Below, one piece after another: positions 1-5,021 of a stretch of 8,215 nucleotides of DNA. Origin of the DNA: Victivallales bacterium Lenti_02 (GTDB lineage Bacteria > Verrucomicrobiota > Lentisphaeria > Oligosphaerales > Lenti-02); the NCBI GenBank assembly GCA_001603055.1, contig LVAZ01000535.1, positions 1 through 8,215 on the forward strand, read 5' to 3'. Both the position numbers and the translations under genes were made by a program. The notes under the pieces were generated by a model. That model did no database searches, was not told where the DNA came from, and saw only the letters and a program-made list of their open reading frames with translations. Within the stretch, counting starts at the first letter, position 1. Each line of letters opens with the position of its first letter.

Positions 1-12
1 CGTCCATTTTGT

Positions 13-1455
13 TCAGAACATGCCGGAGAGGTCGGTCGGGGATTGAGGGAAGGCCTGGGCACCGATGGGGGGCGCGGTTTGGCGGCTGGCGGCGTGGAGG
101 GCGAGGGCCAGAGCCCAGAAACGGTCGGCATGGCCATTTTTGCCGCGGTCGGCGGCGAAGCGGAGATTGCCGGCGGCGGTGGTTTCGCGGCGGATGGCGC
201 GGAGGTCGGCGCGGATTTCCGGACGCGGGGGGAGGCGCAGGGCGCGGCGCTCGCAGGCGGCGCGGAGGGGGTAGGCCAGGGCTTCCTTGACGGCGGCGGT
301 GAAGCGGATTTCCTCGACCCGGTAGCGGCCGTGCCGGGCCAGGGCGCGCTCGGCGAACTGGCGGCCGATGCCGGTGGCGTCGATGCAGCAGCGGCGGACG
401 CAGCCGAGCCGGAGGGTTTCGTCCAGCACCTGCTCCTGGACGGCGAAGGTCTGTTCGCGCAGCTCGATCACCCGGCGGGTGAAGTGGACGCCGCCGACGG
501 TCTCCAGGGCCCAGACAACGGTGAGGTCGTGGTCCCGCCCCACATCCACGCCCACATGGACGGGATTCGGACAGCGGGCGAGATCGGTTTCCCAGGCCTC
601 GCCCTCGGCATACTCGCAGGCGGTGATGAGATCGTAGCCAAGAAAGGCACCGGCATCGTCGGCGGGACTGCACATGTACTCCTGCTGGAAGGACTCCTCG
701 TCGGCGCAGCCGGAACGGATCAGGTCGAAGTAGCCCGCCTCGTCCAGCTCCTGGCGGGGATCGTCCGGGGGGAGCTTCGCCTTGAGCTTGGCGAGGAAGC
801 CCTGGTCGAGGGCGTCCTGGAGGGTGACGCGGTGGAGGCTGATGCCCTTGGGATTGCCCTTTTCGCGGGCTTCGAGGACGAGCTGGTTGAAGAAATTCTG
901 GCTGCCCCGGTGGGTGCTGACCACTTCGAGGCAGCCGCCCCAGGTGATGCCGGGATAGGCGATGGCCCAGAGTTCGCGGGGATTGGCGTGGAGGGCGAAC
1001 TCGTCGAGCACCCGGTCGCCCCGCTTCCCCGCCTGCGCGTTGGGATTGGAACTCATCGAATGGATGCGGGCGCCGTTGGCGAGGCGCAGGACATGGGCGG
1101 TGGCGCGGCTGTCATCGTCCACCACGCGGACCCCGAGGTCCTTGGCCCCGAGATCGAGGAGTTCGGCGAAGCGGACGCAGTCCTCCTTGAACAGCCGGGC
1201 CTGGAAATCGTCGCGCGAGGACACCCAGGCGTCGAGGGTCTGCCCGGCGCGGGCCTTGCGGCGGATCAGCCCGTAGGCCGTCGCCCAGGAAAGCCCGATC
1301 TGGCGGGACTTCTCCATCAGCTTCAGCCGACTGTCGTCCATGATCCAGCGGCGCTGATAGGGCAGAAAGAAATTGGCGGGATTGCTTGCCACGAGTTTCA
1401 CGAATTCCACTAAGGGGGGGGAGGGAAAATGTTCGGCGTGATCCCAAGCCGACAC
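13..1455 (-). CDS. Phage terminase large subunit, Mu gp28-like
   Basis: Probable DNA-packaging motor: an ATPase that drives phage DNA into the prohead, joined to a nuclease that cuts it. Counting from the longest start, residues 32-56 carry the adenine-binding and Walker A-like part (LPYQRRW, then KSRQIGLSW). Walker B is VLDE at 149-152 and a probable coupling motif is STHRGSQNFF at 180-189. The C-terminal RNase H-like nuclease shows the expected acidic residues: D304 in VGVDVGRD, D359 in CIDATG and D444 in GHADRFWALA. The 480-residue length is a little short of Mu gp28 but all core motifs are present. The start is uncertain. GTG at 1455 lacks a ribosome binding site and follows an in-frame TAG inside the Ser-Asp repeat. 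GTG at 1410 overlaps the stop of the upstream small ORF and would give 465 residues. Downstream, an ATG at positions 7-5 may begin the next gene (portal in Mu), but only two codons are visible. Family assignment is from motifs and context. Confidence 0.9.
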   Translation of the reverse strand: MSAWDHAEHFPSPPLVEFVKLVASNPANFFLPYQRRWIMDDSRLKLMEKSRQIGLSWATAYGLIRRKARAGQTLDAWVSSRDDFQARLFKEDCVRFAELLDLGAKDLGVRVVDDDSRATAHVLRLANGARIHSMSSNPNAQAGKRGDRVLDEFALHANPRELWAIAYPGITWGGCLEVVSTHRGSQNFFNQLVLEAREKGNPKGISLHRVTLQDALDQGFLAKLKAKLPPDDPRQELDEAGYFDLIRSGCADEESFQQEYMCSPADDAGAFLGYDLITACEYAEGEAWETDLARCPNPVHVGVDVGRDHDLTVVWALETVGGVHFTRRVIELREQTFAVQEQVLDETLRLGCVRRCCIDATGIGRQFAERALARHGRYRVEEIRFTAAVKEALAYPLRAACERRALRLPPRPEIRADLRAIRRETTAAGNLRFAADRGKNGHADRFWALALALHAASRQTAPPIGAQAFPQSPTDLSGMF

Positions 1456-1601
1456 GGATCGCTATCGCTATCGGAATCGCTTTCGCTATCGCTATCGGAA
1501 TCGCTATCGGAATCGCTATCGGAATCGCTATCGGAATCGCTATCGGAATCGCTATCGGAATCGCTATCGCTATCGGCGGGTGCGCACTGCCGCCGACGCA
1601 T
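1410..1601 (-). CDS. Ser-Asp repeat small ORF between the terminase genes
   Basis: A 63-codon ORF of unknown function. After nine residues (MRRRQCAPA) it is almost entirely alternating Asp-Ser, with one Glu replacing an Asp, and it ends in a tail of about 16 residues finishing in four prolines. The product would be strongly acidic and disordered. The ATG comes three bases after the TAG of the small terminase gene and is in the same frame, with no Shine-Dalgarno sequence. Its TAG (1412-1410) shares a base with GTG 1410 in the large terminase frame. This nested arrangement is typical of translationally coupled genes and is the best argument that it is translated. Against it, the ORF is mostly a simple hexamer repeat and could be an intergenic expansion that happens to stay open. 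Ser-Asp repeats are known from surface adhesins such as the staphylococcal Sdr proteins, but no signal peptide or anchor is seen here. Confidence 0.4.
   Translation of the reverse strand: MRRRQCAPADSDSDSDSDSDSDSDSDSDSDSDSDSDSDSESDSDSDSDPCRLGITPNIFPPPP
1461..1574. repeat. Tandem hexamer/dodecamer repeat (GATAGC/GATTCC on minus strand)
   Basis: Nineteen consecutive 6-bp units cover 114 bp. On the plus strand they are GCTATC and GGAATC, with a single GCTTTC variant at 1479-1484. From 1491 to 1562 the two forms alternate perfectly as six copies of a 12-bp unit, while the ends are less regular. The unit is a multiple of three, so gain or loss of copies keeps every frame in phase. On the minus strand one frame reads Asp-Ser throughout and another is closed by TAG within GATAGC. 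Uniform units in the middle and variants at the edges suggest growth by replication slippage. Confidence 0.95.
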
Positions 1602-1604
1602 CGG

Positions 1605-2213
1605 CTAGAGGAGATGGAGCCGACGCTCGATCTCGTCGATGGTCTCGGGCCGGAGACCCGGCTGCTCGGCGGACTGGGCAAGGCGGGACTGGAGTTCGGC
1701 GATTTCGGCTTCGCGCCGGGCGATGGCGGCGCGGAGTTCGGCGGTTTCGGCGGCGTGGGCCTCGGCCAGGGCGCGGATGCGGGCCTCGCAGCGCTCCTGG
1801 ATGTCGCGGGTGGCGAGGGTCTTGGCCTCGCGGACCGTGCGCATGAGGGCACCGATCTCGCGGGCGTCCTCGCTGTCCTCGGCCAGACGCATGACTTTCG
1901 CCGCCAGGGCGTAGGCCGCCGCGTCCGAAATCTCGCCGAGGGCGTCGGCCCCGCCTGCCGCGCGGAACAGCTCGCTGAGCCGTTCCCGCTCGGTCTGTTC
2001 GGCCAGTACCCGCTCGCGGATGGTGGCATATTCCGGACTCTCCCGCCACGCCTGCCAGGTGCTGGCATGGATGCGCGGCAGGTCCGGCCAGCGTTCCGCC
2101 GCCCGCGCCAGCAGACGGTTCGGGGCCAGCCCCTCGATTTCCCGCCAGCGGACCAGCTCGATCCGGGCGGAGCGCGGGTAATGGCGCTGGATGTTGTTGC
2201 GGGCCAGCGGCAT
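1605..2213 (-). CDS. Probable phage terminase small subunit, Mu gp27-like
   Basis: A 202-residue protein that probably recognises phage DNA and loads the large terminase. Residues about 18-60 form a helical region that could be a helix-turn-helix (EIEGLAPNRLLARAAERWP, then an STWQAW segment). Residues about 66-180 are charged and helical, with Ala/Glu/Arg-rich coiled coil from about 125 onward, fitting an oligomerising small terminase. Length and gene position match Mu gp27 (DUF3486), just upstream of the gp28-type large subunit. Sequence identity to that family was not tested, so the call rests on context and architecture. The ATG at 2213 lies five bases after the upstream stop, with AAGGA about nine bases before it. 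The TAG is followed by one codon and then the in-frame ATG of the Ser-Asp ORF. The gap of about 150 bp to the large subunit is large for a phage operon and is filled by the repeat. Confidence 0.65.
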   Translation of the reverse strand: MPLARNNIQRHYPRSARIELVRWREIEGLAPNRLLARAAERWPDLPRIHASTWQAWRESPEYATIRERVLAEQTERERLSELFRAAGGADALGEISDAAAYALAAKVMRLAEDSEDAREIGALMRTVREAKTLATRDIQERCEARIRALAEAHAAETAELRAAIARREAEIAELQSRLAQSAEQPGLRPETIDEIERRLHLL

Positions 2214-2218
2214 GGGAA

Positions 2219-2602
2219 TCAGTCCTTGCTGCCTGGGGTGCGGTGGCTTTGGCGGCAGGCGTCGAATTTGTCCCAGAGACTGTGGAGACTCTGCTCGGTG
2301 CGGGCGACCGTGGTGCCCTGGGCGGCGCTCTCGCGGTTCAGCTTTTTCAGCTCGAACATGATTTCGTTGTTCTGGGCGATGACGGTTTCGAGCTTGGCGG
2401 TGAACTCCTGGCTACGGTCGGCCGCGACATGCCGTTCGAGCCGCTCCTGCACCTCGCGCAGTGTGCGCTCGCGCAGCTTGTCCACCTCGGCTTCGAGCAC
2501 GCGCATGCGCTCCTCGCGGGAACGGACCCAGAGGGCCACCAGACCGGAACCGGCCAGCACCCCGCAGAAGCCGTTGGCCATGACGACGGGATCGAAGGCC
2601 AT
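2219..2602 (-). CDS. Membrane-anchored coiled-coil phage protein, DUF2730-like (Mu gp25 position)
   Basis: A 127-residue protein with one hydrophobic segment near the N terminus (about residues 8-26), followed at once by basic/acidic residues (RSREERMR) and a long heptad-like helix to about residue 115. One short transmembrane anchor plus a coiled coil is the layout of DUF2730 proteins, represented by Mu gp25, whose function is unknown. Its position two genes before the large terminase supports that match, but I could not align it. The ATG at 2602 has a strong purine-rich ribosome binding site (GGGGAGGGGG) overlapping the end of the preceding gene. It sits three bases after that stop and five bases before the next start, so the genes are clearly co-transcribed. 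A spanin-like or holin-associated role is an alternative, because small single-anchor coiled-coil proteins also occur in lysis modules. Confidence 0.65.
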   Translation of the reverse strand: MAFDPVVMANGFCGVLAGSGLVALWVRSREERMRVLEAEVDKLRERTLREVQERLERHVAADRSQEFTAKLETVIAQNNEIMFELKKLNRESAAQGTTVARTEQSLHSLWDKFDACRQSHRTPGSKD

Positions 2603-2605
2603 GGT

Positions 2606-2848
2606 CTATTCCCCCTCCCCGGCGCGGGTCGCCGTGGCGTCGCCGTTCTGGGACGCGGACACCGTGGGATTGCGCAGCACATCCACCGGCACGCTCTTGC
2701 CCTGCCACGCCTCGACCGCACCCGCGACCGAGACCGTGCAGTCGCGGCATTCGCGCAGCGTCACCTGCGGTCCCGCCGTGCGGCAGCCGCAGGCCAGAAC
2801 CACAACCACCGGAAGGACACGACGGAATGGGGAGGGGAAGAGTCGCAT
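2606..2848 (-). CDS. Small predicted lipoprotein in the phage late operon
   Basis: An 80-residue protein with a lipoprotein signal: basic start (MRLFPSPFRR), hydrophobic core (VLPVVVVLA) and a lipobox VLAC placing the lipidated Cys at residue 20, followed by GC. The mature part is only about 60 residues, with a nearby Cys pair candidate (ECRDC, around residues 33-37) and no recognised domain. In phages, short lipoproteins beside a coiled-coil membrane protein are often outer-membrane spanins (Rz1-like). The next gene could then be the inner-membrane partner, but no endolysin or holin is in view and the mature part is not proline-rich. The function therefore stays open. It is the first gene of the minus-strand block, its ATG at 2848 has an AGGA about ten bases upstream, and it lies three bases from the next gene. 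Confidence 0.6.
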   Translation of the reverse strand: MRLFPSPFRRVLPVVVVLACGCRTAGPQVTLRECRDCTVSVAGAVEAWQGKSVPVDVLRNPTVSASQNGDATATRAGEGE

Positions 2849-2911
2849 GGTTTGCTGTTCCTGGAAATCTCAAGGAGGAGGATCGACAACAGCAATACCA
2901 TAGGCTTTCAT

Positions 2912-2940
2912 ATTCTAAAAAGCAATCCAGAGAGCAAAAA
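2912..2940 (-). promoter_or_regulatory. Candidate promoter for the lipoprotein-terminase operon
   Basis: On the minus strand TAGAAT (2917-2912) is a five-of-six match to a sigma70 -10 box. It sits about 63 bases before the lipoprotein start in a short AT-rich patch that stands out from the GC-rich surroundings. The -35 at 17-bp spacing (TTTTTG, 2940-2935) is poor, which would suit an activator-dependent late promoter. This is inference from pattern and position only. Confidence 0.3.
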
Positions 2941-2972
2941 AACCGGTCTGCGAAATAGGGAAGCCATTCTCT

Positions 2973-2996
2973 CACGGAGGCACAAAGACACGGAGG
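2973..2996. repeat. CACGGAGG direct-repeat block
   Basis: Two copies of CACGGAGG (2973-2980 and 2989-2996) flank CACAAAGA. From memory, similar CACGGAGG-CACAAAGA-CACGGAGG strings are scattered between genes in several bacterial groups, including PVC bacteria, and are often mis-translated as short peptides containing LCLCASV. That recollection could not be checked here. It is probably a dispersed non-coding repeat. Confidence 0.5.
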
Positions 2997-3068
2997 ATCA
3001 GAGAACCGGAACTCCAAACTCAAGGACCGCGCAGGCAGAACGCCTTCCGCAACGCCATGCCAACCAGG

Positions 3069-3185
3069 CGCGTGGAGCGGCCACGTCCTCGTGGCCACGG
3101 CGCGCAGCGCCGGGAACGTCCCACCAACCCGCCAAGGTGGGCATGGCGCGGGACGGGTGGTCGCGAGACGCGACCGCTCCACGCG
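3069..3185. repeat. Structured 117-bp element with 12-bp terminal inverted repeats
   Basis: Perfect 12-bp inverted repeats bound the element: CGCGTGGAGCGG (3069-3080) and CCGCTCCACGCG (3174-3185). Inside are four further perfect stems in series: GGCCAC/GTGGCC (3079-3084 with 3091-3096), GGCGC/GCGCC (3099-3103 with 3107-3111), CCCACC/GGTGGG (3120-3125 with 3136-3141) and GGTCGCG/CGCGACC (3159-3165 with 3169-3175). The outermost inner stems overlap the terminal stem by two bases, so the full fold may alternate between forms. No transposase lies inside. It fits a MITE-like or REP-like non-autonomous repeat, or a multibranched structured RNA. No target-site duplication was obvious. Confidence 0.6.
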
Positions 3186-3310
3186 AAAGGTAGACATGGT
3201 TTCCGGCGCGGTCGCGGGAAGGCCCCGAATCCATGCTCCCCAATCCCGTTCACCCTGACAAATCCAACGCGCTTCCCACGGTCAGGATATGGGGGGATGG
3301 GGGCGATGAT

Positions 3311-3329
3311 CCCAGCCATGCTGGCTGGG
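3311..3329. other. Perfect 8-bp stem hairpin
   Basis: CCCAGCCA (3311-3318), a three-base loop and TGGCTGGG (3322-3329) form a perfect stem. No T-run follows on either strand, so it does not look like a standard intrinsic terminator. It lies about 125 bases past the end of the repressor gene, and with the next hairpin it may slow or end transcription there, but this is not shown. Confidence 0.55.
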
Positions 3330-3339
3330 CTGGCATGTT

Positions 3340-3356
3340 GCTCCCCGTTGGGGAGC
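3340..3356. other. Perfect 7-bp stem hairpin
   Basis: GCTCCCC (3340-3346), loop GTT, then GGGGAGC (3350-3356). It lies eleven bases after the previous hairpin, so the two would form a tandem pair in a transcript from either strand. No U-tract follows. It could be part of a dispersed repeat or a Rho-independent-like stop lacking the tail. Confidence 0.5.
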
Positions 3357-3454
3357 CTGGGGGGAACGCCTGCTGTGGGGGATACCAGCGGCGGGGTTGC
3401 CTTATCTCACAGGTCCAAAAACTTGCCGCCCCCCGTTGCTCTCCCTCGCCCCGC

Positions 3455-3940
3455 CTAGCGGCGGCTGGCCAGCCGCCGGGCGATGACCATGGCGACCGCC
3501 TCGTCGTAGGTGGAACCAGTCGCCTGGGCCAGCGCCTCCGCCGCCGCCACCACCTGCGGGTCCCGCGCGCTTTCCAGCACCCGCCGCACCCATTCCTCGC
3601 TCGGCCCGACCCGTTCCGGCGGCGTGGGCTTCTCCTGCCAGGGATCGGCTTTCTCGCGCACCTCCCCCGGACTCGCATACATGTCCCCCGCGCCTGAAAC
3701 CAGCCAGTCCAGGCCGACGCAAGCGCACTCGGCAAACCGTTCCAGGAATTTGCCGCTGAAACTGTTGTGGCCGCTCTCGCATTTCGAGTAGTGCGAATGG
3801 CTCACCCCGAGCAGGTCCGCCATTTCCGTCTGCAAAATTCCCCGTCCGTTGCGCATGCTCCGCCGGGCCATCCCCAGCCGTTCGGCGATCCGCTGGCGCT
3901 CCTCCGGCGAGAAGGGGTTGTTTTTCACGCCCCGGTTCAT
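3455..3940 (-). CDS. Cro/C1-type helix-turn-helix phage repressor
   Basis: A 161-residue transcriptional regulator, most likely the lysogeny repressor of this element. Residues about 16-84 form the XRE/Cro-C1 five-helix domain. The turn region reads LQTEMADLLGVSHSHYSKCE (37-56), and it is followed by the usual FLERFAECACVGLDWLVSG helix (65-83). Residues 85-110 are a polar linker. The C-terminal helical part (about 113-161) may mediate dimerisation. No LexA/CI-type autopeptidase Ser/Lys domain is seen, so SOS self-cleavage is unlikely. The ATG at 3940 is preceded by an A-rich leader with only a weak AGAAAG ribosome site. A well-formed promoter lies about 65 bases upstream in the divergent region. 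Four small genes are transcribed away from it, the arrangement of a phage early/lysogeny switch. The last codons contain a 20-bp perfect palindrome (3459-3478). Confidence 0.85.
   Translation of the reverse strand: MNRGVKNNPFSPEERQRIAERLGMARRSMRNGRGILQTEMADLLGVSHSHYSKCESGHNSFSGKFLERFAECACVGLDWLVSGAGDMYASPGEVREKADPWQEKPTPPERVGPSEEWVRRVLESARDPQVVAAAEALAQATGSTYDEAVAMVIARRLASRR
3459..3478. repeat. 20-bp perfect palindrome at the repressor 3' end
   Basis: The final repressor codons (RRLASRR) are written as a perfect palindrome with arms CGGCGGCTGG and CCAGCCGCCG. As a hairpin it gives a seven-pair GC stem with a six-base loop, ending just before the TAG stop. No T-run follows on the minus strand, so it is not a typical intrinsic terminator. 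It could be a protein-binding or recombination site, or slow transcription. Confidence 0.5.
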
Positions 3941-3984
3941 TTGCTTTTTTCTTTCTGAATGCTTATTAGTATGTGTGTTGGTTG

Positions 3985-4025
3985 TTTGCTATGTCCCACT
4001 AGAAAGAATAGCTAGACAAAAGCAA
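3985..4025. promoter_or_regulatory. Candidate operator dyad in the divergent switch region
   Basis: TTTGCTATGTC (3985-3995) and GACAAAAGCAA (4015-4025) form an imperfect inverted repeat (GACATAGCAAA against GACAAAAGCAA), centred near 4005 on the -10 box of the repressor promoter. A related GCAATATGTC follows at 4022-4031. This is where autoregulatory operators sit in phage repressor loci. The symmetry is imperfect and no binding consensus is known, so it is tentative. Confidence 0.35.
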
Positions 4026-4033
4026 TATGTCAA
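4005..4033 (-). promoter_or_regulatory. Sigma70-type promoter of the repressor gene
   Basis: On the minus strand a perfect -35 box TTGACA (4033-4028) is followed, after exactly 17 bases, by TATTCT (4010-4005), a four-of-six -10 box. Transcription would start near 3998 and leave a leader of about 58 bases before the repressor ATG. The region 3941-4083 is distinctly AT-rich relative to its surroundings. I found no equally good promoter for the divergent plus-strand genes, although one is expected in the same stretch. Confidence 0.6.
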
Positions 4034-4083
4034 CCCCTCCCCTCCTGTTTTTATTCCGAACCTGTACGAAAGGGAAGTGAGCC

Positions 4084-4329
4084 ATGTCCGACACCGTGTG
4101 GAAACTGCGTCTGGAGACTCTGGAGCAGATCGAGACCTGCGGGACCTCGCTGCTGCGCCAGGCGGGGCATCTGAGCAAACTGCTGTCCCTGCCCGAGGGC
4201 GAGGTGGACCGGGCGGAGGCGGAGCGCCTGCTCGGGGAGCTGGAGGCCCTGCTGGTTCTCGGCGACCCCCGGGAACAGACCGCCTGCGTGGCCCGGCTGC
4301 GCCGGGTTCTCCATCTCGCCGACCGCTGA
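4084..4329 (+). CDS. Small hypothetical protein, first gene of the divergent early operon
   Basis: An 81-residue protein I do not recognise. It is predicted to be almost all helix, with leucine-rich amphipathic stretches (RLETLEQIETC near residues 9-19, LLGELEALLVL near 49-59), a net acidic middle and a more basic end. It has no signal peptide or membrane segment. The ATG has a GGGAAG ribosome site about eight bases upstream. It is the first gene after the divergent control region, so it should respond directly to the repressor. In phages this slot often holds Cro/Ner-type regulators, but no helix-turn-helix is evident. The next gene starts 16 bases downstream, which suggests one operon. Confidence 0.65.
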   Translation: MSDTVWKLRLETLEQIETCGTSLLRQAGHLSKLLSLPEGEVDRAEAERLLGELEALLVLGDPREQTACVARLRRVLHLADR

Positions 4330-4345
4330 AACCGAGGAATCCATC

Positions 4346-4603
4346 ATGTCCACCGTCGTCTGCCCCTTTTGCCACCGCCGCTTCCCGTCCCCCGCCGCTC
4401 TGTCGGCCCATCTCCGGGCTGAACCCGAGTGCCGGGCCTTCGCCGTCCTATCCCGCAGCCAGGCGCGGGTGGGCGCGCGGCTCTGCCCCCGCTGCCGCCG
4501 GGCCATTCCTGTCGGCGCCGCTTCCTGCTGGAGCGCGGCGGGCTTCGTCCACGCGGCCTGCCTGACTCCCGCCGAATCCCCTGTCCCCATTCCTGCATTT
4601 TGA
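4346..4603 (+). CDS. Small protein with two putative zinc-binding modules
   Basis: An 85-residue protein carrying two cysteine/histidine clusters. The first is a zinc-finger-like C-x2-C-x12-H-x6-C (C6, C9, H22, C29) with finger-like hydrophobic spacing (CPFCHRRFPSPAALSAHLRA). The second begins CPRC (C47, C50) and ends FVHAACL (H69, C72), a C-x2-C...H-x2-C pattern typical of treble-clef or LIM/RING-type knuckles. It could bind nucleic acid or protein, but no specific function can be named. A good ribosome site (GAGGAA) precedes the ATG by eight bases. It lies 16 and 17 bases from its neighbours in the four-gene operon. Two different zinc knuckles in so short a protein is unusual. No close family was recognised. 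Confidence 0.7.
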   Translation: MSTVVCPFCHRRFPSPAALSAHLRAEPECRAFAVLSRSQARVGARLCPRCRRAIPVGAASCWSAAGFVHAACLTPAESPVPIPAF

Positions 4604-4620
4604 GCAAAGGAGATCCGAAC

Positions 4621-5007
4621 ATGAAACGTCTCTGCCCCCCGCCCAGCACCTGGCGCAGCCTCCGGGCCGGCGACCGGGTCCGCTTCCAGAGCGAGGACAT
4701 GCCGGTCGAGATCGAGGACACCATCGCCCGCTGCCTGAACGGTCGGCTCGTGACCGTCGGCGGACGCGAAATCCTGCCCGACGACTACGTGTTCCGTCTG
4801 GCCGCCCCCGAGCAGGCGCTGGTAGTGCCGCCCGAGCTGCCCGGACTCGACCGCCTGCGGGACCAGCTCGCCAGCGCCGGTCCCGCCGCCGTCGCCGAAC
4901 TGGCTCCCCGCTCCCGCGAGCTGGCCGTCCGCCTCTCCGCCCGCCTCCGGGATTTGGTCCAGGACATTCACGAAACCCGGCGGCGGCTGGCCCGCCCCGC
5001 GAACTGA
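4621..5007 (+). CDS. Hypothetical 128-residue protein
   Basis: Not recognised. The N-terminal half (about residues 10-60) reads like a small beta-barrel, with the turn WRSLRAGDRVRF, then LVTVGGREILPDDYVFRL. From about residue 75 onward it is helical and rich in Leu, Arg and Ala, probably a coiled coil (LSARLRDLVQDIHETRRRLA near the end). The frame is open further upstream, but ATG 4621 has an excellent ribosome site (AAAGGAGA) seven bases before it and follows the previous stop by 17 bases, so I take it as the start. A role with nucleic acid is plausible from the barrel-like start and basic C-terminal helix, but this is only inference. Confidence 0.7.
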   Translation: MKRLCPPPSTWRSLRAGDRVRFQSEDMPVEIEDTIARCLNGRLVTVGGREILPDDYVFRLAAPEQALVVPPELPGLDRLRDQLASAGPAAVAELAPRSRELAVRLSARLRDLVQDIHETRRRLARPAN

Positions 5008-5021
5008 AGGATGCCGTCGCC

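Larger units (their letters stand above)
2849..3454. other. Gene-free interval with repeats and hairpins
   Basis: About 600 bp between the repressor and the lipoprotein gene. Open frames exist on both strands but lack good starts, show no recognisable domains and mostly run through palindromic sequence, so I do not call a gene. From left to right the interval holds an AT-rich promoter-like patch near 2912-2940, a direct-repeat block (2973-2996), the multi-hairpin inverted-repeat element (3069-3185), and two perfect hairpins (3311-3329 and 3340-3356). In a Mu-like phage this position would be expected to hold transposition, lysis or activator genes, which are absent. Confidence 0.7.

Noticed and set aside
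43..1413. 456-codon open frame on the plus strand
   Set aside because: It is antisense to the large terminase, whose ATPase and nuclease motifs are clear. The product is Gly/Ala/Glu-rich, as expected of a shadow frame in GC-rich DNA.
1461..1574. Tandem repeat as a possible CRISPR array
   Set aside because: The units are 6 and 12 bp with no unique spacers; it is a simple tandem repeat.
1386..2903. 505-codon open frame on the plus strand through the hexamer repeat
   Set aside because: It is open only because the repeat is a multiple of three, and it runs antisense to the terminase and coiled-coil genes.
2412..3197. 261-codon open frame on the minus strand covering the repeat interval
   Set aside because: It runs through the inverted-repeat element and then out of frame over two called genes; translated repeat sequence is not evidence of a protein.
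2849..3454. Possible tRNA in the structured interval, given the cloverleaf-like fold
   Set aside because: The element is too long and lacks the tRNA-type T-arm GTTC motif, a 7-bp anticodon loop, and a CCA-ready acceptor of the right length.
3459..3478. Palindrome as an intrinsic terminator of the repressor gene
   Set aside because: No T-run follows on the minus strand, and the palindrome ends before the stop codon.
4051..4971. 306-codon open frame on the minus strand
   Set aside because: It is antisense to three small genes that have good ribosome sites and regular spacing, and its product has no recognisable domain.
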